Shown in pieces: positions 1-7,463 of a DNA stretch of 64,000 bases. Positions within the stretch are counted from its first letter, which is position 1, and each line of letters starts with the position of its first letter. Source of the stretch: Streptomyces sp. 1-11 (GTDB taxonomy: Bacteria > Actinomycetota > Actinomycetes > Streptomycetales > Streptomycetaceae). The stretch spans positions 1 through 64,000 of the forward strand of contig NZ_BJTV01000008.1 in assembly GCF_007176755.1 (NCBI RefSeq). Reading direction: 5' to 3'. Position numbers and translations under genes: made by a program. The notes under the pieces are model-generated. The model made no database searches. It was not told where the DNA came from and worked only from the letters and a program-made list of their open reading frames with translations.

Positions 1-198
1 CATCGTGAACGCCTGGTTGAACTGCTCGTTCGACATGATCTGCAGGCCCGGACGGGCCAGCTCGGCGCGCATCAGCAGCGCCATCACGCCGCCGATCAGG
101 AAGAACGCGAACGAGGTGACCAGGTACAGCGTCCCGATCGTCTTGTGGTCGGTGGTCGTCAGCCACCGCACGGCCCTGATGTCTCTGATCCTCTTCAC
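1..198 (-). CDS. ctaD: Cytochrome c oxidase subunit I, N-terminal part (cut by window edge)
   Basis: This is the first 66 codons of the haem-copper oxidase subunit I of the aa3 terminal oxidase, a polytopic membrane protein of the respiratory chain. The translated N-terminus contains [15 protein letters not shown], the hallmark start of CtaD, followed by the first membrane helix (about residues 20-42) and [13 protein letters not shown] chose the GTG at 198 because it opens the conserved region and stays in frame to the window edge. No strong ribosome binding site is visible. The gene diverges from the sigma factor gene at 305. Identity is secure; whether it is the main or a second ctaD copy cannot be told here. 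Confidence 0.93.
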   Translation of the reverse strand, partial: MKRIRDIRAVRWLTTTDHKTIGTLYLVTSFAFFLIGGVMALLMRAELARPGLQIMSNEQFNQAFTM

Positions 199-228
199 GT
201 CCCGCCTGTGTCGGCGGCCGGCCCCCCG

Positions 229-274
229 GTCACACTCGGACGGGGCGAGAAGGATCACGCAGGAGGGGTGTGAC
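229..274. promoter_or_regulatory. Inverted repeat between ctaD and the sigma factor gene
   Basis: Perfect 7-bp arms GTCACAC (229-235) and GTGTGAC (268-274) lie in the 106-bp divergent intergenic region, with centres about 39 bp apart. The position suits an operator or a promoter-flanking site for one or both genes. No regulator is assigned, and chance occurrence in GC-rich DNA cannot be excluded. Confidence 0.25.
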
Positions 275-304
275 GATCCGGGCGGTGCCGGACACGAACC
301 GGAC

Positions 305-868
305 ATGAGCAACGACGAGATCTTCGCCGCTGCCTATCGCGAGCACTACTGGGCGGTCAGCCGCTATGTCGCGAGGCGACTGCGGGGGCGGGCCGACGAG
401 GTGGAGGAAGTGGTGGCGGAGGTGTTCACGGTCGCCTGGCGCCGCCGTGCCGACCTGCCCGCGGCGCCGCTGCCCTGGCTGTACGGGGTGGCCCGCAACT
501 GCCTGGCGAACGCGGTACGCGGCCAGGGGCGACGGCGCCGCCTGGTGGACCGCATCGGCAACGACGAGGCCGCGCACGCCCGGCACATAGCCGCCGGCCC
601 CGACGCGGAGGCCCCCGGCGCCTGGGTGCACGAGGCCCTGGACCGGCTGTCCCCGGCGGACCAGGAGGTGCTGCGCCTCGCGGCGTGGGAGCAACTCGGC
701 GCCGACGAGATCGCCGTCGCCCTCGGCTGCGGCAGCCGGGCGGCGGCCATGCGGCTGCACCGGGCCCGGACCCGGCTCAGGACCGAGATCGACCGGCTGC
801 GGCCCCCGGTCGCGGCCGTGCCCGCCCCCGCCGACGCGACCCCCCGCGAGGACGACCGACATGGCTGA
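305..868 (+). CDS. ECF-like sigma-70 family RNA polymerase sigma factor
   Basis: A 187-aa sigma factor with the two-domain layout of ECF-type factors. Region 2 spans about residues 8-75 ([15 protein letters not shown], then a helix rich in E and V leading to FTVAWRRR). Region 4 spans about 110-160 ([17 protein letters not shown], then a helix-turn-helix ending [10 protein letters not shown]). The ATG at 305 is chosen because translation upstream of it reads through the ctaD promoter region. Its 3' end overlaps the start of the next gene by 8 bp, so the two are translationally coupled and the partner is likely a cognate regulator. Target promoters are unknown. Confidence 0.85.
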   Translation: MSNDEIFAAAYREHYWAVSRYVARRLRGRADEVEEVVAEVFTVAWRRRADLPAAPLPWLYGVARNCLANAVRGQGRRRRLVDRIGNDEAAHARHIAAGPDAEAPGAWVHEALDRLSPADQEVLRLAAWEQLGADEIAVALGCGSRAAAMRLHRARTRLRTEIDRLRPPVAAVPAPADATPREDDRHG

Positions 869-1883
869 CGAACTCGAACTCCTGCGCCGCGCCGACCCGG
901 TGCCGGGCGACGGCTCCTGCTTCGCGGACGGGCCGCTGGACGGGCGGGCCGAGCAGCGGCTCCGGCGGCTGCTGGACGAACCCGGCCCACGCCGCCGTGT
1001 CCGGCTGATCCCGGCGTTCCCCGGCCGGAGCCGGCGCGCCCGGCTGGCCTGGGGCCTGGCCGCCACCGCCGCCGTGCTGGCGATCGCCGTCAACGCCGTG
1101 CTCGGCGAGGCCGGCACGTCACGGGCCGTGGCCGCGCCGCGGCCGCTGACCGTCCGCGCCGGCTCCGCGCCGGTGCCGCTCGGCGACCTGGTCGCCCTCG
1201 CCGACGCCGCCGCGGCGGCGGGCGCCCCGGGCCTGCGCAAGGGCACGCACGTGCAGTCCTGGAGCCTCGGCATGAGCGACGGCGAACCGCCCGTCACCCT
1301 GCCCGAGGAGCGGGTGGTGCGCTGGCGGGCGGACGCGAGCCACACCGAACTGGTGGTGGCGACGGACCCGCGCCGGCCCGGCCGGCCCGTCCTCACCGAC
1401 GAGGGCGACGAGCCGCACCTGGTGGCGGACGGCCATGTGATCAGCCGGACCACGTACCCGCCGATGTGGAGCGACGCCCCGCCCGGGAAGGCCCCGCCGC
1501 ACACCGAGGCGGGCCTGCGCGCCTACCTCACCGAGCTGGCCCGCCCCCCGGCCGACCGGGACACGGCGCCGCTGAGCACGGCCGAACTGCTGGACGCCGT
1601 CGCGGAACTGCTCGACAACTGGACCCTGGGCGCCCGTGAGTCGGCGGCCGTCGTCCGGGTGCTCGCGCGCGCCGGGGGACTCCGGCCGGCCGGCGAGGTG
1701 ACCGACCGCCTGGGCCGCCCCGGACGCGCCTACGTGTACGGGACCAACGGCGTCCGGCACATGCTGATCCTGCAACCGCGCACCGGCGCCGTCCTCGGCA
1801 TGGAGGACACCTTCACCGAGGACGACCCCCGGTACGGCGTGCGGGCCGGGGACGTCATGGCCTACCGCGCCTGGCTGCGCTGA
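861..1883 (+). CDS. Membrane-anchored sigma-factor partner (CU044_5270-type)
   Basis: A 340-aa protein with a cytoplasmic N-terminal segment of about 55 residues, one membrane helix (about 56-76, LAWGLAATAAVLAIAV) and an extracytoplasmic domain of about 260 residues. The layout is that of the CU044_5270 family commonly encoded directly after ECF-like sigma factors. It carries no obvious zinc-binding anti-sigma (ZAS) HxxxCxxC motif. The start overlaps the sigma gene by 8 bp. I infer a sensor or anti-sigma role from context; the extracytoplasmic domain (residues 90-340) shows no catalytic motif I recognise. Confidence 0.7.
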   Translation: MADELELLRRADPVPGDGSCFADGPLDGRAEQRLRRLLDEPGPRRRVRLIPAFPGRSRRARLAWGLAATAAVLAIAVNAVLGEAGTSRAVAAPRPLTVRAGSAPVPLGDLVALADAAAAAGAPGLRKGTHVQSWSLGMSDGEPPVTLPEERVVRWRADASHTELVVATDPRRPGRPVLTDEGDEPHLVADGHVISRTTYPPMWSDAPPGKAPPHTEAGLRAYLTELARPPADRDTAPLSTAELLDAVAELLDNWTLGARESAAVVRVLARAGGLRPAGEVTDRLGRPGRAYVYGTNGVRHMLILQPRTGAVLGMEDTFTEDDPRYGVRAGDVMAYRAWLR

Positions 1884-2289
1884 GCGCCTCCCGGCGGGGT
1901 GCGCGGCCCCGGTGCGGCCACCGCGACGTCCGCCTGCGCGGGGCTGCGCCCTGCTCGGCCCGGCCGCCGCCCCGCGCGGGCGGGCCGGCTCGCCCGGCAC
2001 CGTCCGCCCACGGCGTGACCGGCGCCCCCGGACCGCCTCGCGGGCGGCGCCGTGCCCCGCCCGCGGCCCGGCTCACCGGGGAAGGCTCACTGGGCCCGGC
2101 TCACCGGGGTCGTATCCGCCGGTGCCGGATACGGCGGGTCCGGGGCGCGCGGGGCAGCGCGGGGCGGCGGCGCGGGCGCACGGCGCGCAGCAACGACCGG
2201 ACCACGGCGGCGGACAGGTGCACACCCGCGGCGGACACCGGGGCCGACCGTCGCGGGCGGGCCCGTCCCAGTGCGGCCCGGGCCGAGAA
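1884..2289. other. Noncoding stretch with direct repeat and hairpin
   Basis: About 400 bp with no convincing gene. It holds a perfect 17-bp direct repeat, GGCCCGGCTCACCGGGG, at 2065-2081 and 2093-2109 (28-bp period, with a third partial GGCTCAC between them). A hairpin follows, with arms CGTATCCG (2111-2118) and CGGATACG (2126-2133) and a 7-nt loop. Short frames here are arginine/proline-rich, lack ribosome binding sites and look like shadows. The repeats could form the 3' end of the upstream message or a small RNA. Confidence 0.4.
2065..2109. repeat. 17-bp tandem direct repeat, 28-bp period
   Basis: Two identical copies of GGCCCGGCTCACCGGGG at 2065-2081 and 2093-2109, in noncoding DNA just before the 8-bp-stem hairpin at 2111-2133. 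Function unknown. Confidence 0.6.
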
Positions 2290-2320
2290 GGTCCAGGTCA
2301 GCCGCGAGCTGACCTGGACC
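2290..2320. terminator. Strong bidirectional stem-loop terminator
   Basis: A perfect 13-bp stem, GGTCCAGGTCAGC (2290-2302) with its complement (2308-2320) and loop CGCGA. It sits 17 bp beyond the stop codon of the minus-strand SnoaL-like gene and also downstream of the sigma operon, so it probably serves both directions. No U-tract follows, as is usual in Streptomyces. Confidence 0.75.
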
Positions 2321-2336
2321 CTCGCGGTCTTCCTCC

Positions 2337-2702
2337 CTACTCGTCCCATGCCTGGATCATGATCTGCTCGGCGATCTTTCCGTCATGCAGGGTGATCATC
2401 GACTCGGCGAGGACACGGGTGCCGTCCTCGTACTCGCACGACTCGCAGTAGGCCGCGTGGTCGCCCTGGACGACGCACCGGTCCAGCCTGTGCGTCATGT
2501 CGCGGCTGTAGACGTCGTCGAGCATCGCGGCTATCTCGCCCCGGCCGCGCAGGATCTTGGGATGGCTCGGCTGGGTGTTGCGGTCGATGATGCGGATCTG
2601 CGCGTCGTCCGCGTAGAGGCACAGCAGGTTGTTCCCGGTGTTCCCCTCTATGCCGCGGCGCAGTGTCTCGGTGTCGAAGCTGGAGCCTGTCGCGGTGCCC
2701 AT
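2337..2702 (-). CDS. SnoaL-like / NTF2-fold protein
   Basis: A 121-aa single-domain protein with the NTF2-like cone-fold pattern: an N-terminal helix (TETLRRGIEG), the phrase LLCLYADDAQIRIIDRN, a region PKILRGRGEIAAMLDD, and late beta strands ending AESMITLHDGKIAEQIMIQAWDE. Members of this superfamily are small ketosteroid-isomerase/polyketide-cyclase-like enzymes or binding proteins, and no substrate can be deduced. The ATG at 2702 is preceded by an excellent ribosome binding site (AAGGAGGT, about 8 nt upstream), which excludes the longer upstream reading. It is monocistronic and ends at the strong terminator. Confidence 0.8.
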   Translation of the reverse strand: MGTATGSSFDTETLRRGIEGNTGNNLLCLYADDAQIRIIDRNTQPSHPKILRGRGEIAAMLDDVYSRDMTHRLDRCVVQGDHAAYCESCEYEDGTRVLAESMITLHDGKIAEQIMIQAWDE

Positions 2703-2875
2703 GGTGTGACCTCCTTCAGGCGCCCGCGGCCCGGCGGAAACAGGGCCGCCCGGGCCCACCTCCGAGGCTCCTCCGCCCCGGCGGGGTCGGCAAGCGCAGC
2801 CGGGGTGGTCCGCCTGACGGGTGAGCGGCGTCCGGCGCCCGTGTCCGGCCGGGCCCCGGTCCCGTTGCTGAGGAC

Positions 2876-3181
2876 ATGATCTCAACACGACGCATCGTCA
2901 CCGCAGTCGGCCTCGCCGCCGGGGTCCTCGGCCTCGCCGCTCCCATGGCCGCCGCGGCCGGCACCGCCGCACCGGAGAGCGGCCGGCTCGACCCGGTCAC
3001 CGCGCTGGACTCGCTCGCCGACACCGGGCTCCCCGCCGAGCAGCGGGACCAGGTCCCGGCCGTCTCCGAACAACTGGGCGGGCTGAACCAGCTCACCTCA
3101 CCGGACGGTCTCGGGCAACTGGGCCGGATCACCGATCTGGTCGGTCCCACGAACGGGCTGCTGCCCGGCCTCGGAGGCTGA
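2876..3181 (+). CDS. Small secreted protein
   Basis: A 101-aa protein with a clear Sec signal peptide: MISTRR, then a hydrophobic core [18 protein letters not shown] with likely cleavage after the alanine run near residue 28. The mature part is about 72 residues, mildly acidic, rich in L, D and G, and ends in LLPGLGG. I see no cysteine pairs or catalytic motif. The gene is monocistronic and followed by a strong stem-loop. Function unknown; it resembles the small secreted proteins widespread in Streptomyces. Confidence 0.65.
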   Translation: MISTRRIVTAVGLAAGVLGLAAPMAAAAGTAAPESGRLDPVTALDSLADTGLPAEQRDQVPAVSEQLGGLNQLTSPDGLGQLGRITDLVGPTNGLLPGLGG

Positions 3182-3189
3182 ACCGCCCG

Positions 3190-3228
3190 CGGCCCGGGGC
3201 CGTCCCGCCCGGCGGCGGCCCCGGGCCG
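3190..3228. terminator. Stem-loop terminator after the small secreted protein
   Basis: A 13-bp perfect stem (3190-3202 with 3216-3228; core GGCCCGGGGCCG) and 13-nt loop, starting 8 bp after the stop codon. Confidence 0.65.
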
Positions 3229-3332
3229 GAGCACTGGACCGAAAGATCCACTCCTCCCGTCGTGGCCCGTGCCGGCGCCTGCCGCCGGAGCGTAGGGTCG
3301 CACCGATAGCACTACGAGGAAGGGGCCAGGCA

Positions 3333-4421
3333 ATGGCGCAGGAAGTACGCGGCGTGATCGCACCGGGGAAGGACGAGCCCGTACGGATCGAGACGATCGT
3401 GGTTCCGGATCCCGGACCCGGTGAAGCCGTCGTACGCGTCCAGGCCTGCGGCGTCTGCCACACCGATCTGCACTACAAGCAGGGTGGTATTTCGGACGAC
3501 TTCCCCTTCCTGCTCGGTCATGAGGCCGCCGGTGTCGTGGAGTCGGTCGGCGAGGGCGTCACGGACGTGGCCCCCGGCGACTTCGTGATCCTCAACTGGC
3601 GTGCCGTGTGCGGGAACTGCCGGGCCTGTCTGCGCGGCCGCCCCTGGTACTGCTTCAACACCCACAACGCCACGCAGAAGATGACCCTGGCCGGCACCGG
3701 CCAGGAGCTCTCCCCGGCGCTGGGCATCGGCGCGTTCGCGGAGAAGACGCTGGTCGCCGCGGGCCAGTGCACCAAGGTCGACCCGGCGGTCTCGCCGGCC
3801 GTGGCCGGGCTGCTCGGCTGCGGTGTCATGGCCGGCATCGGCGCCGCGATCAACACCGGCAACGTGGGCCGCGGCGACTCCGTCGCCGTCATCGGCTGCG
3901 GCGGCGTCGGGGACGCGGCGGTCGCCGGGGCGAGGCTCGCCGGCGCGGCCAGGATCATCGCCGTCGACATCGACGACCGCAAGCTGGAGAAGGCCCGCAC
4001 GCTGGGCGCCACCCACACCGTCAACTCCAAGGAGAACGACGCGGTCGAGGCCGTCCGCGAGCTGACCGGCGGCTTCGGCGCCGACGTCGTCATCGAGGCG
4101 GTCGGCCGCCCCGAGACCTACCAGCAGGCCTTCTACGCCCGCGACCTGGCCGGCACGGTCGTCCTCGTCGGCGTGCCCACCCCGGAGATGAAGCTCGAAC
4201 TGCCCCTGCTGGACGTCTTCGGCCGCGGCGGCTCCCTGAAGTCCTCCTGGTACGGCGACTGCCTGCCCTCCCGGGACTTCCCCATGCTGGTCGACCTGCA
4301 CCTGCAGGGCCGGCTGCCGCTCGACGCGTTCGTCACCGAGACGATCCAGCTCGACCAGGTGGAGCAGGCCTTCGAGCGCATGCACCACGGCGACGTACTG
4401 CGCTCGGTGGTGGTGCTCTGA
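3333..4421 (+). CDS. mscR: S-(hydroxymethyl)mycothiol dehydrogenase (mycothiol-dependent formaldehyde dehydrogenase)
   Basis: A 362-aa zinc-dependent medium-chain dehydrogenase that oxidises the formaldehyde-mycothiol adduct with NAD. The catalytic zinc site is visible as C39-G-V-C42-H-T-D and G62-H63-E64. The structural-zinc loop has C93, C96, C99 and C107. The Rossmann motif GCGGVG lies at about 188-193. The class-specific insert [17 protein letters not shown] is characteristic of the mycothiol enzyme rather than ordinary alcohol dehydrogenases. The ATG at 3333 has a good upstream GAGGAAGGGG. The gene overlaps the MBL hydrolase by one base (TGATG), the same pairing as mscR and its neighbour in mycobacteria. 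Confidence 0.92.
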   Translation: MAQEVRGVIAPGKDEPVRIETIVVPDPGPGEAVVRVQACGVCHTDLHYKQGGISDDFPFLLGHEAAGVVESVGEGVTDVAPGDFVILNWRAVCGNCRACLRGRPWYCFNTHNATQKMTLAGTGQELSPALGIGAFAEKTLVAAGQCTKVDPAVSPAVAGLLGCGVMAGIGAAINTGNVGRGDSVAVIGCGGVGDAAVAGARLAGAARIIAVDIDDRKLEKARTLGATHTVNSKENDAVEAVRELTGGFGADVVIEAVGRPETYQQAFYARDLAGTVVLVGVPTPEMKLELPLLDVFGRGGSLKSSWYGDCLPSRDFPMLVDLHLQGRLPLDAFVTETIQLDQVEQAFERMHHGDVLRSVVVL

Positions 4422-5050
4422 TGACCGTGCGCATCGAACGCCTGGTGACGTCCGGCCAGTTCAGCCTGGACGGCGGCACCTGGGACGTGGAGAACAACGT
4501 GTGGATCGTCGGCGACGAGCGCGAGGTGATCGTCATCGACGCCGCCCACGACGCCGAGGCGATCGCCCGGGCCGTCGACGACCGGCGCCTGACCGCCATC
4601 GTGTGCACCCACGCCCACAACGACCACATCGACGCCGCCCCCGCGCTCGCCGAGCTGACCGGCGCCACCATCTGGCTGCACGCCGACGACCTGCCGCTGT
4701 GGCGGCTCACCCACCCGGACCGCGAGCCCGACCGGCATCTTGTCGACGGCCAGGTGATCGAGACCGCCGGCGCCGATCTGACCGTCCTGCACACCCCGGG
4801 CCACGCGCCCGGCGCGGTCTGCCTGTACGACCCCGGGCTCGGGGCCGTGTTCACCGGCGACACCCTCTTCCAGGGCGGCCCCGGCGCCACCGGGCGCTCG
4901 TTCTCCCACTTCCCGACGATCATCGACTCCATCCGGGACCGGCTGCTCACCCTGCCGCCGGAGACCAAGGTCCTCACCGGACACGGCGAGTCCACGACCA
5001 TCGGGGACGAGGCGCCCCACCTCGAGGAGTGGATCAAGCGGGGGCACTGA
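4421..5050 (+). CDS. MBL-fold hydrolase, probable S-formylmycothiol hydrolase partner
   Basis: A 209-aa metallo-beta-lactamase-fold protein with the complete metal-binding set: H64-A-H66-N-D68-H69-I-D, H near 131 in TPGHAPGA, D near 148 in GDTLFQGG, and the late His in LTGHGEST. Glyoxalase-II-like members act on thioesters. Coupled to the mycothiol-dependent dehydrogenase by a one-base overlap, it probably hydrolyses S-formylmycothiol to formate and mycothiol. That assignment is inferred from context; the fold and metal site are direct. Confidence 0.85.
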   Translation: MTVRIERLVTSGQFSLDGGTWDVENNVWIVGDEREVIVIDAAHDAEAIARAVDDRRLTAIVCTHAHNDHIDAAPALAELTGATIWLHADDLPLWRLTHPDREPDRHLVDGQVIETAGADLTVLHTPGHAPGAVCLYDPGLGAVFTGDTLFQGGPGATGRSFSHFPTIIDSIRDRLLTLPPETKVLTGHGESTTIGDEAPHLEEWIKRGH

Positions 5051-5111
5051 TCCCCGGCGCCGCCGAAAGGGCGGTGAAAGGCGACAGGAGATGTCCGGCT
5101 TCCCCGTGAGG

Positions 5112-5136
5112 GTGGACGACGACAGCAGTCGTCCAC
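5112..5136 (+). promoter_or_regulatory. Hairpin 5 bp upstream of the SDR ribosome binding site
   Basis: A perfect 9-bp stem, GTGGACGAC (5112-5120) and GTCGTCCAC (5128-5136), with a 7-nt loop. It lies between the MBL hydrolase and the SDR and ends just before AAGGAGG. It could end the upstream message or modulate translation of the SDR; the sequence does not decide. Confidence 0.45.
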
Positions 5137-5153
5137 GGACAAGGAGGCCGGAC

Positions 5154-6068
5154 ATGTCAGGTTCACTGCGGGGCAGGGTCGCACTGGTGGCAGGGGCGAC
5201 CCGGGGCGCGGGGCGGGGCATCGCCGTGGAACTCGGGGCGGCCGGCGCGACCGTCTACGTCACCGGGCGCAGCACCCGCGCCCGCCGCTCCGAGTACGAC
5301 CGTCCCGAGACCATCGAGGACACCGCCGACCTGGTCACCGAGGCCGGCGGCAACGGCGTCGCCGTCCCCGTCGACCACCTCGACCCCGCCGCGGTGCGGG
5401 CCCTGGTGGACCGGATCGCCGACGAGCGGGGCCGCCTGGACCTGCTGGTGAACGACATCTGGGGCGGCGAGAAGCTCTTCGAGTGGGACACCCCGGTGTG
5501 GGAGCACGACCTGGACAACGGGCTCAGGCTGCTCCGCCTCGCCGTGGAGACGCACGCGATCACCAGCCACTTCGCGCTGCCGCTGCTGCTGCGCCACCCC
5601 GGCGGCCTGGTGGTCGAGGTCACCGACGGCACCGCCGACCACAACCGCGACACCTACCGCGTCAACCTCTTCTACGACCTCGCCAAGGCCTCCGTGCTGC
5701 GCATGGCCTTCGCCCTGGGCCACGAGCTGGGCCCGCGCGGCGCGAGCGCGGTCGCGCTCACCCCCGGCTGGATGCGCTCGGAGATCATGCTGGACGCCTT
5801 CGGAGTGCGCGAGGACAACTGGCGCGACGCCCTGGACCGCGAACCGCACTTCGCGATCTCCGAGACCCCGCGCTACACCGGCCGCGCCGTCGCGGCCCTG
5901 GCCGCCGACCCCGGCGTGTCCCGCTTCAACGGGCAGTCCCTGTCCAGCGGCGGGCTCGCCCGGGAGTACGGCTTCACCGACCTGGACGGCAGCCGCCCCG
6001 ACGCCTGGCGGTACATGGCCGAGGTGCAGGGCCCGGGACGGCCGGCCGACGTCACCGGATACCGGTGA
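5154..6068 (+). CDS. SDR-family oxidoreductase
   Basis: A 304-aa short-chain dehydrogenase. The cofactor glycine motif is GATRGAGRGIA near residue 13, followed by YVTGRSTRARRSEYDRP, whose basic residues suggest NADPH. LVNDIWGGE replaces the usual NNAG. The catalytic YxxxK appears as YDLAKAS, followed by the loop LTPGWMRSE. It is longer than the classical 250 aa. The ATG at 5154 is chosen over 5091 because AAGGAGG sits about 6 nt upstream and the family N-terminus starts here. Substrate unknown. Confidence 0.85.
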   Translation: MSGSLRGRVALVAGATRGAGRGIAVELGAAGATVYVTGRSTRARRSEYDRPETIEDTADLVTEAGGNGVAVPVDHLDPAAVRALVDRIADERGRLDLLVNDIWGGEKLFEWDTPVWEHDLDNGLRLLRLAVETHAITSHFALPLLLRHPGGLVVEVTDGTADHNRDTYRVNLFYDLAKASVLRMAFALGHELGPRGASAVALTPGWMRSEIMLDAFGVREDNWRDALDREPHFAISETPRYTGRAVAALAADPGVSRFNGQSLSSGGLAREYGFTDLDGSRPDAWRYMAEVQGPGRPADVTGYR

Positions 6069-6163
6069 GCGCGGCGTCGCCGTCCCGAGCGGGCACGGCC
6101 CCGGCGCCCCCGTCCCGTGACGGCGCCCAGTTCACCGTTTCGTCACAGCCTGGCCGGAACCAC

Positions 6164-6190
6164 AACCCTCCGGCGCCCGGGCGGGTCTAG
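6164..6190 (+). promoter_or_regulatory. Candidate ECF-type promoter for the L,D-transpeptidase
   Basis: AACC at 6164-6167, a 16-nt gap, then GGTCTA from 6184. This resembles the AAC / GTC pattern of envelope-stress ECF sigma promoters, known for SigE of Streptomyces. A hairpin, CCCGGGC (6225-6231) and GCCCGGG (6235-6241), lies in the presumed leader. Suggestive only. Confidence 0.3.
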
Positions 6191-6269
6191 TAGTCAGGAA
6201 CCGCGGGAATCGCGAAGGGGACCACCCGGGCAGAGCCCGGGCGCAAGGGGACAAGGGGAAGAGGCCGAC

Positions 6270-6965
6270 ATGGGGGACATACGCAGACGCGGTGTCGTCG
6301 CACTGGGCGTCACCGGACTGGTGGCGCCGCTCACACTCGCCTTCGGCGCGGCGCCGGCCCAGGCCGCGAGCTGCACCACACAGGCGGGTCCGTACCAGAA
6401 GCAGGTGGAGAAGTTCCTCGGCCGGCCGGTCGACGGCAGGCAGTCCGCCACCGACTGCAAGGCCATCCAGGCCTTCCAGAACAAGCACGGCATCACGCCC
6501 AACATCGGCTACGCCGGTCCCGTCACCTGGGGCGTGATGGATCTCATGAACAAGCAGAAGGCCGTCGGGAACAACCCGAACAAGGCCGGCAAGTGCCCGG
6601 TGAACAAGGGCCGGATCGCCTGCGTGAACCTCACGCTCCAGCTCAGCTGGATCCAGGACGGCAGCCGGCTGGTCTACGGGCCGGTGCCGGTGCGCACCGG
6701 CCGCGACGGCTACGAGACCCGCACGGGCCTGAAGAAGATCTACTGGCGGGACATCGACCACGTCTCCAACATCTACGACGTGCCGATGCCCTACAGCCAG
6801 TTCTTCGACGGCGGTCAGGCCTTCCACTCGGTGGGCCTGAGCATGTGGAACCCGCCCGGGTCCCACGGCTGCGTCAACATGACCACCACCACCGCCAAGA
6901 AGTACTGGTCGCTGCTGAAGAAGGGCGACGACGTCTACGTGTACGGCCGCAAGCCGGGCACCTGA
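6270..6965 (+). CDS. Secreted L,D-transpeptidase with peptidoglycan-binding domain
   Basis: A 231-aa exported cell-wall enzyme. It has a signal peptide (RRR, hydrophobic core VALGVTGLVAPLTLAFG, AQA cleavage near 32), a peptidoglycan_binding_1-like domain (about 40-95; VEKFLGRPVDGRQSATDCKA), then a YkuD catalytic domain (about 115-228). The active-site signature is HSVGLS...SHGCVNM, with H186 and the nucleophile C201. It would form 3-3 crosslinks or attach proteins to peptidoglycan. The ATG at 6270 has AAGGGGAAGAGG upstream. It is monocistronic, ended by the stem-loop at 7011-7039. A cell-envelope stress promoter is possible. Confidence 0.9.
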   Translation: MGDIRRRGVVALGVTGLVAPLTLAFGAAPAQAASCTTQAGPYQKQVEKFLGRPVDGRQSATDCKAIQAFQNKHGITPNIGYAGPVTWGVMDLMNKQKAVGNNPNKAGKCPVNKGRIACVNLTLQLSWIQDGSRLVYGPVPVRTGRDGYETRTGLKKIYWRDIDHVSNIYDVPMPYSQFFDGGQAFHSVGLSMWNPPGSHGCVNMTTTTAKKYWSLLKKGDDVYVYGRKPGT

Positions 6966-7010
6966 GCCTGCGGGCGAGGCGGCGCTGTGATGACGGTCAC
7001 GGCTTCGCCG

Positions 7011-7039
7011 CCCGGGCCGCCGCGCCACGGCGGCCCGGG
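7011..7039 (+). terminator. Terminator after the L,D-transpeptidase
   Basis: A perfect 12-bp stem, CCCGGGCCGCCG (7011-7022) with its complement (7028-7039) and a 5-nt loop, 45 bp past the stop codon. Confidence 0.7.
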
Positions 7040-7067
7040 ACGCCAACTGGCATGCCCCTCTGTCCCA

Positions 7068-7097
7068 TTGACGTGATGAGTAACACGGTCCGATATG
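7068..7097 (+). promoter_or_regulatory. Probable promoter of the 57-aa protein gene
   Basis: TTGACG at 7068-7073 with GATATG at 7092-7097 (18-nt spacer), in a locally AT-richer segment upstream of the small gene at 7157. The -35 is close to the housekeeping consensus and the -10 is weaker. Confidence 0.45.
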
Positions 7098-7156
7098 TCC
7101 ACATCGGGGGTACTTACTCACAGCGTCTTCACGCCGGGCGGCATATGCTTCACAAC

Positions 7157-7330
7157 ATGTCCACCACTGTTGCAGCCGCCTCCGAGCGATCGGCCGCGGA
7201 GGTCAACGAGGAGATCAGGGCCCTGTGGCGCCGGTCGGGCGGGACACTGACCACCGAGCAGCGCGCGGAGTACCAGCGCCTCGTACTGGAGTGGGCCCTG
7301 GCGGCCCCGCAGTCCGACCAGGCCGCCTAG
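7157..7330 (+). CDS. 57-aa conserved-looking small protein
   Basis: A 57-aa protein, predicted mostly helical (EVNEEIRALWRRSGG, then TEQRAEYQRLVLEWALAA), without signal peptide or cysteine. Support for a real gene comes from its own TTGACG promoter-like element, strong codon bias and a dedicated 13-bp terminator 40 bp after the stop. No Shine-Dalgarno element is obvious, so the transcript may be short-leadered. Function unknown; it looks like a small regulatory or adaptor protein. Confidence 0.65.
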   Translation: MSTTVAAASERSAAEVNEEIRALWRRSGGTLTTEQRAEYQRLVLEWALAAPQSDQAA

Positions 7331-7369
7331 GCCCTGGAACCGACCGGCGGCCGTCCCGGCCGTACCGCC

Positions 7370-7398
7370 AAGGGCACCCGTGAGCCACGGGTGCCCTT
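7370..7398. terminator. Bidirectional terminator between convergent genes
   Basis: A perfect 13-bp stem, AAGGGCACCCGTG (7370-7382) with its complement (7386-7398) and loop AGC. The A/T ends supply a U-run on either strand. It lies between the 57-aa gene (+) and the protease gene (-). Confidence 0.85.
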
Positions 7399-7463
7399 CT
7401 CGTCGTTCGCCCCGGGCCGGTCGTCGCGCTCATGGCCGGCCGGCCCCCTCCGTCGCCGCCCGC

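Noticed and set aside
230-1504. Long minus-strand open frame over the sigma factor genes
   Set aside because: Low-complexity R/S/G/P composition antisense to a coupled sigma/partner pair; no ribosome binding site.
2015-2362. 115-codon plus-strand frame across the repeat region and terminator
   Set aside because: It would read through the 13-bp terminator stem into the antisense of the SnoaL-like gene; arginine-rich without start signals.
6069-6269. c-di-AMP (ydaO-type) riboswitch upstream of a cell-wall enzyme
   Set aside because: The 200-bp leader lacks the conserved riboswitch core sequences; only a simple 7-bp hairpin is present.
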